DNA from: Bdellovibrionales bacterium
Lineage (GTDB): Bacteria; Bdellovibrionota; Bdellovibrionia; Bdellovibrionales; UBA1609
DNA: 5,864 bases
Assembly: GCA_020435025.1 (NCBI GenBank)
Contig: JAGRAG010000271.1
Coordinates: forward strand, 1 to 5,864
Direction: 5' to 3'
Part shown: positions 1 to 5,864 of the stretch, piece after piece
How the letters are laid out: each line of letters starts with the position of its first letter
Position numbering within the stretch: the first letter of the stretch is position 1
Notes under the pieces: model-generated
Seen by the model: the letters and a program-made list of their open reading frames with translations, nothing else
Databases searched by the model: none
What the model was told of the DNA's origin: nothing
Position numbers and translations under genes: made by a program

Positions 1-109
1 TCATGATGACTTTTTAAATCGTGAGCAGGCCAAGGCCCTTTGCCTGGAACTTATTAAAAAAGGTGGACCTGCGTTTCAAGTCGGAAAATCTTTATACACT
101 CAGGTGTAA
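1..109 (+). CDS. C-terminal fragment of an unrecognised protein
   Basis: This is the 3' end of a gene that begins before the window. Only the frame starting at base 2 stays open; the other two plus-strand frames hit stops within the first 20 bases. It encodes 35 residues and ends with TAA at 107-109. The visible tail has an acidic start (HDDFLNREQ), a probable amphipathic helix (AKALCLELIKKG) and a short end that looks beta-rich (FQVGKSLYTQV). I do not recognise the family: the helix faintly recalls alpha/beta enzymes, but too little is present to assign it. Its stop lies 16 bp before the ntrY ATG on the same strand with no hairpin between them, so read-through into ntrYX as one operon is likely (inference). 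Confidence 0.6.
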   Translation, partial: HDDFLNREQAKALCLELIKKGGPAFQVGKSLYTQV

Positions 110-125
110 GAAGCCTTTTTAAAAC

Positions 126-2387
126 ATGAGTCGACGATCTTACTTTTCAGATGGTGAAGAGAAAAAGAAGCGCCGAAAAGAGTGGCTGACAGTCATTGGT
201 TTGGGGCTTCTTTTTCTTTTTTTAACTTGGACGGAATTTCAATTATTTGAAAAGAGTCGAACTTTACCCTTAATCCATTCCATTTTCTTTTTTGGATTGG
301 TCAATTTTAATATTATTTTATTTCTCCTTCTTATCTTTCTGATATTCCGAAATATAGTTAAAAATTTATCAGAACGTGAGGGAGGTTTGATCGGAAGCAC
401 TCTCAAGAGTCGGTTGATTGCGGCCTTTGTTGGTTTTTCATTTATACCTACAGCCTTGATGTTTTTAGTTTCTGTTTTTTATATTAATAATAGCTTCGAT
501 AAGTGGTTTAGTGAAAAGACAGCCGCTGTCTTAAAGAGTTCTTTAGAAGTGACGAACGCTTACTATGTTCAAGCAAAAAGAAAAAACTATCATTTTGCCC
601 ACAAGATAGCTGTTGATATTCGAAATGTAAAAAACAGAGCTAAGTTGCGTCCAGTTCTCAAAAAATTGCAGAGAGAATACAGCTTAGATGCCGTTGAATT
701 TTACCCCTCATTAATTGAACCTCCTATCGTTGTTTTGGCCAAGGATCAACACATTCCGGAACTACCGGAAGTGACCATGGAGTTAAAAGCCAAGGGAATA
801 ACTAAAAAACTAGATGACAGCACTATTCATCACTTTGGAAGTGGAAATCTCGTGCGAGTGATCGTGCCTGCGCAGCATGCTCAACGTCAGGGGGCGATCG
901 TTGTATCAAGCTTTGTTCCTCTGTCATTGATAGGAAAAATGGATGATATTGCTGCTGCATACGAGGATTTTAGTGGTCACAGTATTTGGTCTTATCCGTT
1001 AAAGTCGATTTACCTTATTATATTGGTTCTAATGACTCTGGTGATTCTTCTTGGTGCCACTTGGGCCGGCTTTTATATCGCTAAGCAGTTAAGTATTCCT
1101 TTAGTGCGCCTTAGCTGGGCGACTCAACGTGTTGCCCAGGGTGACTATCATAAAGTGGAGCTCGAATCAGGTTCTCCGGAAATCAATGAACTTATTGGAA
1201 GTTTTAATCATATGATTCGCGAACTGGAGCGTACGGAAGGAGACTTGAGTCTTGCAAACCAGGAGTTGCGTTCTACTTTGTCGAGATTAGATGCTCATAC
1301 GAGATACATTGAAATCGTCCTATCAGATATTAGTACTGGTGTTATTTCTGTAGATAAAAAAGGCCATATCACAATGGTCAACCGTTATGCTGAAAAACTT
1401 TTGCAGATCAATGGAATGGAATTTATTGGTCGTAATGCCAAGGAAGTCATGAATCATAATCATTTCATGCAGTTTTTTGATATGTTAAAAGCTTTAAGAA
1501 CCTATCGCGGAAGCAGCATTCAGAAAAATATTGAAATGGAAGTGGGAGGACGAATCCTTCCTTTGCAGGCCAGTCTCTCTTTACTGTTTGATGATAAAGG
1601 AGAGGAGATCGGAAAGGTGATTGTGTTCGATGATCTCACCGCCATTCGAAATACACAGAGGTCCCATGCTTGGAAAGAAGTGGCGCGACGGATTGCTCAT
1701 GAAATCAAAAACCCTCTGACTCCGATTAGCTTGTCAGCTCAGCGGCTGCAAAAGAAATTTGGTCAAGAAATCGAAGATCCTGCATTTGCTGATTGCACCT
1801 CGATGATCATCGATCAGGTCAATGGATTAAAAACTTTGGTGAATGAATTTGGTCAATTTGCACGAATGCCAAATTCGAAGCCGGTGCGCGCTAATTTAAA
1901 TCGATGTATATCTGAAGTTTTACCGCTTTTTGCCCAAGCGCATAAAAATATAGAATTTCTGAATCATTTTGATGAAAATATTCCTGATTTTCTATTTGAT
2001 CCTGATGAGATCAAGCGTGCGGTGACAAACCTTGTTAAGAATGCCGTCGCTTCCTTAAAGGATCAATTGGACGGGAGGATTGAACTTTCAACTGACTTTG
2101 ATAACATATTAAGAATCGTTAGAATTGTTGTCAGTGATAATGGCCCGGGAATTCCTACGTCCATTCGCGACCGGGTTTTTGAGCCTTATGTCACAACAAA
2201 GAGTCAAGGCACTGGACTGGGTTTAGCCATCGTCAAGCGAACGGTTGAGGATCACGATGGGTTTATTCGGGCCGAACAAAACGGCGATCAAGGGACGAAA
2301 ATCGTTATTGAACTGCCTGTGATTTTAAATGTAATAGGCTATGAGAGCCACGAAGAACGAGTGACGGAAACAAGGATAGATAGTTAA
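126..2387 (+). CDS. ntrY: NtrY-family membrane sensor histidine kinase
   Basis: This 753-residue protein is a normal length for NtrY. It autophosphorylates on histidine and passes phosphate to NtrX in the inner membrane; in proteobacteria the pair is tied to nitrogen, redox and envelope regulation. A basic N-terminus (KKKRRK, 13-18) precedes TM1 (about 20-36), TM2 (52-75) and TM3 (97-119). A periplasmic sensor loop of about 170 residues follows, then TM4 (293-318). Next come HAMP (about 316-370), a PAS domain (about 391-510), HisKA with HEIKNP (phospho-acceptor H525), and HATPase with N box NLVKNA (635-640), G1 box DNGPGI (671-676), F box FEPYVTT (685-691) and G2 box GTGLGL (695-700). All catalytic boxes are intact. 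About 22 residues trail the ATPase core. The ATG start has only a weak purine-rich site (AAGAAG) upstream. The signal it senses cannot be read from the sequence. Confidence 0.9.
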   Translation: MSRRSYFSDGEEKKKRRKEWLTVIGLGLLFLFLTWTEFQLFEKSRTLPLIHSIFFFGLVNFNIILFLLLIFLIFRNIVKNLSEREGGLIGSTLKSRLIAAFVGFSFIPTALMFLVSVFYINNSFDKWFSEKTAAVLKSSLEVTNAYYVQAKRKNYHFAHKIAVDIRNVKNRAKLRPVLKKLQREYSLDAVEFYPSLIEPPIVVLAKDQHIPELPEVTMELKAKGITKKLDDSTIHHFGSGNLVRVIVPAQHAQRQGAIVVSSFVPLSLIGKMDDIAAAYEDFSGHSIWSYPLKSIYLIILVLMTLVILLGATWAGFYIAKQLSIPLVRLSWATQRVAQGDYHKVELESGSPEINELIGSFNHMIRELERTEGDLSLANQELRSTLSRLDAHTRYIEIVLSDISTGVISVDKKGHITMVNRYAEKLLQINGMEFIGRNAKEVMNHNHFMQFFDMLKALRTYRGSSIQKNIEMEVGGRILPLQASLSLLFDDKGEEIGKVIVFDDLTAIRNTQRSHAWKEVARRIAHEIKNPLTPISLSAQRLQKKFGQEIEDPAFADCTSMIIDQVNGLKTLVNEFGQFARMPNSKPVRANLNRCISEVLPLFAQAHKNIEFLNHFDENIPDFLFDPDEIKRAVTNLVKNAVASLKDQLDGRIELSTDFDNILRIVRIVVSDNGPGIPTSIRDRVFEPYVTTKSQGTGLGLAIVKRTVEDHDGFIRAEQNGDQGTKIVIELPVILNVIGYESHEERVTETRIDS
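2372..2376 (+). promoter_or_regulatory. Ribosome binding site of ntrX inside the ntrY 3' end
   Basis: AAGGA lies 10 bases before the ntrX ATG at 2387, inside the last codons of ntrY. With the TAATG stop/start overlap (TAA 2385-2387, ATG 2387-2389) it supports this start for ntrX and translational coupling of the two proteins. Confidence 0.65.
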
Positions 2388-3757
2388 TGAAAGATCGTAA
2401 GAGAGTAAAGGTACTTGTTATCGATGATGAAATTGCCATTCGTGAAGTTTTGTCAGCTTCGTTGATGGATGATGGATATGTCGTCGAAGTGGCTGAGGAT
2501 GGACAGTCTGGTCTCGAAGCAATCAAAAAATTTGATCCGGACATTGTGTTGCTAGATATATGGATGCCTGGCGATTTAGATGGTTTGGCTGTTTTGGAAG
2601 CAGCACGAAGTGATGTGACCAGTCGAGCACAGTTTATCATTATGTCAGGACACGGAACTATCGAAACGGCTGTGAAAGCAACTAAGTTGGGCGCTTGGGA
2701 TTTCGTGGAAAAACCTCTTTCGATGGATAAAATCTCTATTTCTATTCATAATATTTTGTCTTTTCAGGCTGAGAAAAATGAAAAAATGGCGCTGTTAAAT
2801 AAATTGCGTAAAGGAATCGCTCTTATCGGTGAGGGCGAAGAAATGAAAAAGATCAAGCAAATGATTGCACGGGTTGCTCCAAGTGATGCATGGGTGCTCA
2901 TCACTGGAGAAAATGGTACCGGAAAAGAGCTGGTCGCTCAGAATATGCACTATCTTTCCCAAAGGGCGAGCCGCGCGTTCATTGATGTCAATTGTGCAGC
3001 GATCCCGTCTGAGCTTATTGAAAGTGAGCTTTTTGGATATGAAAAAGGGGCCTTTACGGGTGCCAACCAGCAAAAGAAAGGTAAGTTTGATCATGCCGAT
3101 GGTGGCACTTTGTTTCTTGATGAAATTGGTGACATGAGCCTCGAGGCTCAAGCCAAGGTTTTACGAGTCTTACAGGAACAGGCTTTTCAAAGAGTGGGTG
3201 GGAAAGAAACGGTACGAGTGAATGTACGAGTGATCGCAGCCACTAATAAAGATTTGGAGAAAGAAATTAAAGAGGGCCGATTTCGAGAGGACCTTTATTA
3301 TCGATTGAATGTTATTCCTTTTAAAGTACCGCCGTTGCGAGAACGCCGAGAAGATATTGCGGAGTTGGTTCAACACTTTGGAGATAACTTCTGCCAAAAT
3401 GGTGGCTATCGGCGAAAAATATTTACCGAAACGGCTTTAGTTAAACTCACTAATTATCAATGGCCTGGAAACGTGAGAGAACTCCGAAATTTTATTGAAC
3501 GTGTTTATATTTTAACTCCTGGAGATTTGGTGGACGTTCAAGATTTGCGTTTTGCCGGACTTCCAGAGACCTTCAATGGGAGCGATTTGAGTTTTGATGA
3601 TAATTCTTTTCGCCAGGCCAGAGCCCTTTTTGAAAAGGACTTTTTGCTCAAAAAAATCAGTGAAAATAATGGCAATATCAGTAAAACGGCAGAATTGATC
3701 GGCTTGGAGCGCAGTTACTTGCACCGAAAAATTAAGTCCTATGGTATAGAAATCTAA
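2387..3757 (+). CDS. ntrX: NtrX-type sigma-54-dependent response regulator
   Basis: This 456-residue regulator is the expected partner of NtrY. The receiver (about 7-125) has acidic pair D13-D14, phospho-acceptor D57, S87 and K109, so it should be phosphorylatable. The loop after D57 reads DIWMPGDLDG, longer than the usual MPGMDG and typical of NtrX rather than NtrC. The AAA+ domain (about 146-380) has Walker A GENGTGKE (174-181), GAFTGA (221-226), Walker B LFLDE (242-246), probable arginine fingers R300 and R306, and WPGNVREL (359-366). A Fis-type helix-turn-helix fills about 427-452. GAFTGA is the loop that contacts RpoN. Some alphaproteobacterial NtrX proteins lack it; this one keeps it, so activation of sigma-54 promoters is expected. 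The start overlaps the ntrY stop by one base. It could be another NtrC-family regulator, but the loop and the NtrY neighbour favour NtrX. Confidence 0.9.
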   Translation: MKDRKRVKVLVIDDEIAIREVLSASLMDDGYVVEVAEDGQSGLEAIKKFDPDIVLLDIWMPGDLDGLAVLEAARSDVTSRAQFIIMSGHGTIETAVKATKLGAWDFVEKPLSMDKISISIHNILSFQAEKNEKMALLNKLRKGIALIGEGEEMKKIKQMIARVAPSDAWVLITGENGTGKELVAQNMHYLSQRASRAFIDVNCAAIPSELIESELFGYEKGAFTGANQQKKGKFDHADGGTLFLDEIGDMSLEAQAKVLRVLQEQAFQRVGGKETVRVNVRVIAATNKDLEKEIKEGRFREDLYYRLNVIPFKVPPLRERREDIAELVQHFGDNFCQNGGYRRKIFTETALVKLTNYQWPGNVRELRNFIERVYILTPGDLVDVQDLRFAGLPETFNGSDLSFDDNSFRQARALFEKDFLLKKISENNGNISKTAELIGLERSYLHRKIKSYGIEI

Positions 3758-3774
3758 AATCCAAACAGCCCTCT

Positions 3775-5199
3775 TTAAGGTTGCATATCTTGAGCGGACT
3801 TGAAGGCTTTCGTTATGAGTCCATACTTATTCATTAGCTTATTTAGCTGACGAGTGCTGATCCCAGCGATTTCGGCTGTCTGATTGATCTTTCCATGAGT
3901 TTCAGTTAAAAGTTCTTTTAGGTACTGCCTTTCAAAATTATCGATCATCCGATTGCGAGCTTCAGCTAAGGGAAGCTTAATATTTAAAGGCAACACGGCC
4001 GTTGTCGACGTCTGCTGAACCACCTCTAGGGGGAAACTTTCCGCCGTTAAAAAAGGAGTTTTTTCTAATATATAAGCGCGTTCGACGAGGTTTTCTAATT
4101 CTCGTACATTTCCTGGCCATTCGTATCGTTTCAGAGCTTCTAAGGCTTCTTTTTGAACGCCCTTGATTTGTTTTTGATGAGTTAGGTTTAATTTGTCAAT
4201 AAACACCTGAATGATGTTTGCCAAATCTTCTTTTCTTTCGCGCAAGGGGGGAACAAAAAGAGGAAATACGTTGAGCCGGTAAAAGAGGTCTTTGCGAAAA
4301 TTACCTTCTTCGCTTAAAGACTTTAAATCTTCATTCGTAGCGGCAATAATTCTAATGTCGACATGGACATCATTTTCTCCGCCCACCCTTTGAAAAAGAG
4401 ATTCTTGGACGACTTGAAGAAGTTTGACTTGGGCCGAGGCGGTTAAAGTTGAGACCTCATCTAAAAAGATCGTGCCTCCATTAGCGAGTTCAAACTTTCC
4501 TAACTTTCTTTTTAAGGCTCCGGTAAAGGCTCCTTTTTCGTGACCAAAGAGTTCACTCTCAATTAAGCTTTCAGGAATGGCTCCACAGTGAACTCTAATA
4601 AATTGACGGTCTTTTCGCGTGCTGTGTCGATGAATGAGTTGGGCGATCAGTGTTTTTCCTACTCCGGTTTCTCCCGTAAGGAGTACAGTTGATTTGGTGG
4701 GGGCCACATCTTTAATATTCTGAAAAAGCTCCTTCATTACTGCGGAGTCAGTTTCAATAATATGTTCAAAGTCGGCACTCCAAAATTGGTCGCGCAAGTA
4801 GCGTAACTCTGCCTCTTTAAGTCGTTCTTTTAAGAGTCGATGAGCAATGAGTTCAAACTCTTCAGGTTTAAAAGGTAGAGTCAAATATCCGTCAGCTTCT
4901 TTTTCTACGAGTTCGACCGTTTGCGGAACAGTCTCTTCGAGACTCAGAATGACTAGGGGTGCTTCAGGATGAACCTCACGAAATTCCGCTAAAGAACTGT
5001 GAGGAGCTTTTTGTAAACTGTCGTCCGGATTTTTCAAAAGTCGGAAATCAATAAATGTGAGGTCATATCTTTTGCTCTGGAAAAACTCGAGGCCGCTGAT
5101 GCGATTCGTAGCAAATTGGATAGAAAATCCCTCGCCGAGGTTCGACGGCAAACTGTTCAAAAAGTCATCTTCCTTTGCGATAATTAAAATTTGTCTCAA
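3775..5199 (-). CDS. Sigma-54-dependent activator with degenerate receiver domain
   Basis: This is a 474-residue NtrC-family protein. The AAA+ domain (about 145-385) is intact: Walker A GETGVGKT (176-183), GAFTGA (223-228), Walker B IFLDE (244-248), probable arginine fingers R302 and R308, and WPGNVREL (361-368). A Fis-type helix-turn-helix lies near 436-460, followed by a short tail. It should drive open-complex formation by RpoN holoenzyme. The N-terminal receiver (about 1-125) is unusual. Aspartate D51 and S86 are kept, but the usual acidic pair is A8-K9, the conserved lysine is L108 (TLPF instead of TKPF), and the loop after D51 is about seven residues longer with no MPGMDG motif. Initiation is at TTG (5199-5197), supported by a ribosome site eight bases upstream; no in-frame ATG or GTG lies between it and the upstream TAA at 5226-5224. 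No histidine kinase lies beside it. Targets are unknown. Confidence 0.88.
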   Translation of the reverse strand: MRQILIIAKEDDFLNSLPSNLGEGFSIQFATNRISGLEFFQSKRYDLTFIDFRLLKNPDDSLQKAPHSSLAEFREVHPEAPLVILSLEETVPQTVELVEKEADGYLTLPFKPEEFELIAHRLLKERLKEAELRYLRDQFWSADFEHIIETDSAVMKELFQNIKDVAPTKSTVLLTGETGVGKTLIAQLIHRHSTRKDRQFIRVHCGAIPESLIESELFGHEKGAFTGALKRKLGKFELANGGTIFLDEVSTLTASAQVKLLQVVQESLFQRVGGENDVHVDIRIIAATNEDLKSLSEEGNFRKDLFYRLNVFPLFVPPLRERKEDLANIIQVFIDKLNLTHQKQIKGVQKEALEALKRYEWPGNVRELENLVERAYILEKTPFLTAESFPLEVVQQTSTTAVLPLNIKLPLAEARNRMIDNFERQYLKELLTETHGKINQTAEIAGISTRQLNKLMNKYGLITKAFKSAQDMQP

Positions 5200-5207
5200 A
5201 AACGCTA

Positions 5208-5212
5208 CCTTA
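5208..5212 (-). promoter_or_regulatory. Ribosome binding site deciding the TTG start
   Basis: On the minus strand TAAGG is followed by eight bases and then TTG at 5199. This site is the main reason for accepting a TTG start for the sigma-54 activator, together with the receiver's first beta strand (ILII) beginning three residues later. Confidence 0.6.
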
Positions 5213-5221
5213 CAAGATTCA

Positions 5222-5272
5222 ATTTAATGGATTGAGTATTACTATCTCATGACAGATTTAATTGGGATTCAA
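5222..5272. repeat. Imperfect direct repeat in the intergenic region
   Basis: ATTTAATGGATTGA at 5222-5235 resembles ATTTAATTGGGATTCA at 5256-5271, differing by two inserted bases and one substitution near the end. The copies are about 34 bases apart and sit just upstream of the TTG-started activator gene. They could be paired regulator sites, but in A+T-rich DNA a match of this size may be chance. Confidence 0.25.
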
Positions 5273-5467
5273 TGTTTATGTACCAGAAATATGAATGGAC
5301 TCTTTAGAATTTGTAGAGATTCGTCACTTCCCATTGGCTGGAGCTCGATTAAATTCTTGATTTGGTTCATTTTTTTATTTTGCTCTGCAGAATTTTACGC
5401 ATAAAATGAAGTGTCATGACTATAGGTCAGAGGATCTTAGAAGTTCATAGATGCAATGCATTAAGCG

Positions 5468-5473
5468 AGGGAG
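5468..5473 (+). promoter_or_regulatory. Ribosome binding site of the kinase gene
   Basis: AGGGAG lies eight bases before ATG at 5482. It is the best Shine-Dalgarno match near any candidate start of this frame and favours 5482 over the in-frame ATG at 5416, which has only a weak GAAG upstream. Confidence 0.6.
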
Positions 5474-5481
5474 TGAGTCGA

Positions 5482-5864
5482 ATGGTCTCGAGATTAGATA
5501 GCATTGATATACCCGAAGAGTTTATGCTTTCTTCAAAATTCACGGTGATTCGGAAACTGGGTCAGGGATGGGAGGGAGAGGTTTACTTGGTTCGAGAAGT
5601 CCAGACTGGAATTGATCGGGTTGCAAAGATCTTTTATCCCCAGAGAAACTTGAACAATCGCGCGGCGCTATTTTATGCAAAAAAGCTTCACAAGCTGCGA
5701 AACTGTACCGTTCTTATTCAATACCTGACCCAAGATACCTTTCGATTTAAAGGACACGCTCTTACCTACTTGGTTTCTGAATATGTGGAAGGCATTCCCT
5801 TAAGCGAGTTCTTGGACGGGCAAAAAGGACAGCGCCTACATGCCTTTCAGGGGCTTCATTTATT
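5482..5864 (+). CDS. Hanks-type protein kinase, N-terminal part
   Basis: The frame is open to the window end, giving 127 codons of an incomplete gene. After about 20 leader residues comes a protein-kinase N-lobe: glycine-rich loop LGQGWEGEVYLV (26-37), a beta-3 strand with the probable ATP-binding lysine K49 (RVAKIF), a helix-C region rich in lysine (about 58-73), and a hinge-like LVSEYVEG (97-104). This predicts a Ser/Thr kinase-like cytoplasmic protein. The catalytic HRD and DFG motifs lie beyond the window, so activity cannot be judged. Helix C shows no obvious conserved glutamate (FYAKKLHKL), which is atypical. ATG 5482 is preferred on its ribosome site; the same frame also has ATG at 5416, adding 22 residues. 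It is transcribed divergently from the sigma-54 activator. Substrates are unknown. Confidence 0.72.
   Translation, partial: MVSRLDSIDIPEEFMLSSKFTVIRKLGQGWEGEVYLVREVQTGIDRVAKIFYPQRNLNNRAALFYAKKLHKLRNCTVLIQYLTQDTFRFKGHALTYLVSEYVEGIPLSEFLDGQKGQRLHAFQGLHL

Larger units (their letters stand above)
5200..5481. promoter_or_regulatory. Divergent intergenic region, two presumed promoters
   Basis: This A+T-rich 282-bp stretch separates the minus-strand activator from the plus-strand kinase gene, and must hold the promoters for both unless the kinase starts at 5416. I see no coding frame with convincing content in its first 200 bases and no sigma-54 -24/-12 element on either strand. TAAAAT at 5402-5407, with TTGCTC at 5380-5385 sixteen bases upstream, is a weak sigma-70-like candidate for the kinase gene. 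No convincing -35/-10 pair was found for the minus-strand gene. Two similar A+T-rich blocks begin at 5222 and 5256 and are listed separately. Confidence 0.45.

Noticed and set aside
3103..3119. TGGCAC followed by a T-rich stretch, resembling a sigma-54 -24/-12 promoter
   Set aside because: The -12 GC is missing at the required spacing, and the site lies inside the conserved Walker B coding region of ntrX.
2865..3137. Plus-strand open frame of 90 codons inside ntrX
   Set aside because: It lies wholly within the AAA+ coding region of ntrX in another frame, and its translation shows no recognisable domain.
2305..3724. Minus-strand open frames opposite ntrY/ntrX (2305-2640, 2795-3151, 3170-3397, 3512-3724)
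   Set aside because: They overlap strongly conserved catalytic domains on the other strand, and their translations look like low-information shadow peptides.
3758..3810. Terminator hairpin between the convergent genes
   Set aside because: No inverted repeat with a usable stem was found; the CTTGAG/CTTGAA similarity near 3790 does not form a stem.
2387..5199. The two sigma-54 activators as a recent tandem duplication
   Set aside because: The similarity is limited to universally conserved AAA+ motifs; receivers, linkers and DNA-binding domains differ greatly, so ordinary family conservation explains it.
5331..5355. TTGGCTGGAGCTCG in the intergenic region as a sigma-54 promoter
   Set aside because: Neither GG doublet has a GC ten bases further on, so the defining -24/-12 spacing fails.

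Overview
The window looks like chromosomal DNA from a moderately A+T-leaning Gram-negative bacterium. It carries an NtrY/NtrX two-component pair, a second sigma-54 (RpoN) activator and the start of a Hanks-type protein kinase. An NtrY/NtrX pair, several sigma-54 activators and Ser/Thr kinases together, without high GC, suggest a Bdellovibrionota or other former deltaproteobacterial lineage. That placement is inference from gene content and composition; nothing here proves it.

Layout. Positions 1-109 are the last 35 codons of an unrecognised plus-strand gene. After 16 bp comes ntrY (126-2387), a four-TM sensor kinase with HAMP, PAS, HisKA and HATPase modules. Its stop codon overlaps the start of ntrX (2387-3757) by one base. 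Only 17 bp further on, with no visible terminator hairpin, ends a minus-strand gene (5199-3775) for a second sigma-54 activator. It starts with TTG and its receiver domain has lost key phosphorylation residues. A 282-bp noncoding region (5200-5481) separates it from a divergent plus-strand kinase gene that runs off the end at 5864.

How the genes work together. NtrY should sense an envelope or metabolic cue and phosphorylate NtrX at D57. NtrX keeps the GAFTGA loop and so should activate RpoN-dependent promoters. The minus-strand activator has an intact AAA+ motor and DNA-binding domain but a degenerate receiver, and no histidine kinase lies next to it. Its control may therefore differ from classical phosphotransfer. 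Its divergent neighbour is a protein kinase, which raises an untested functional link. The window contains no recognisable mobile element, CRISPR array, tRNA or rRNA.
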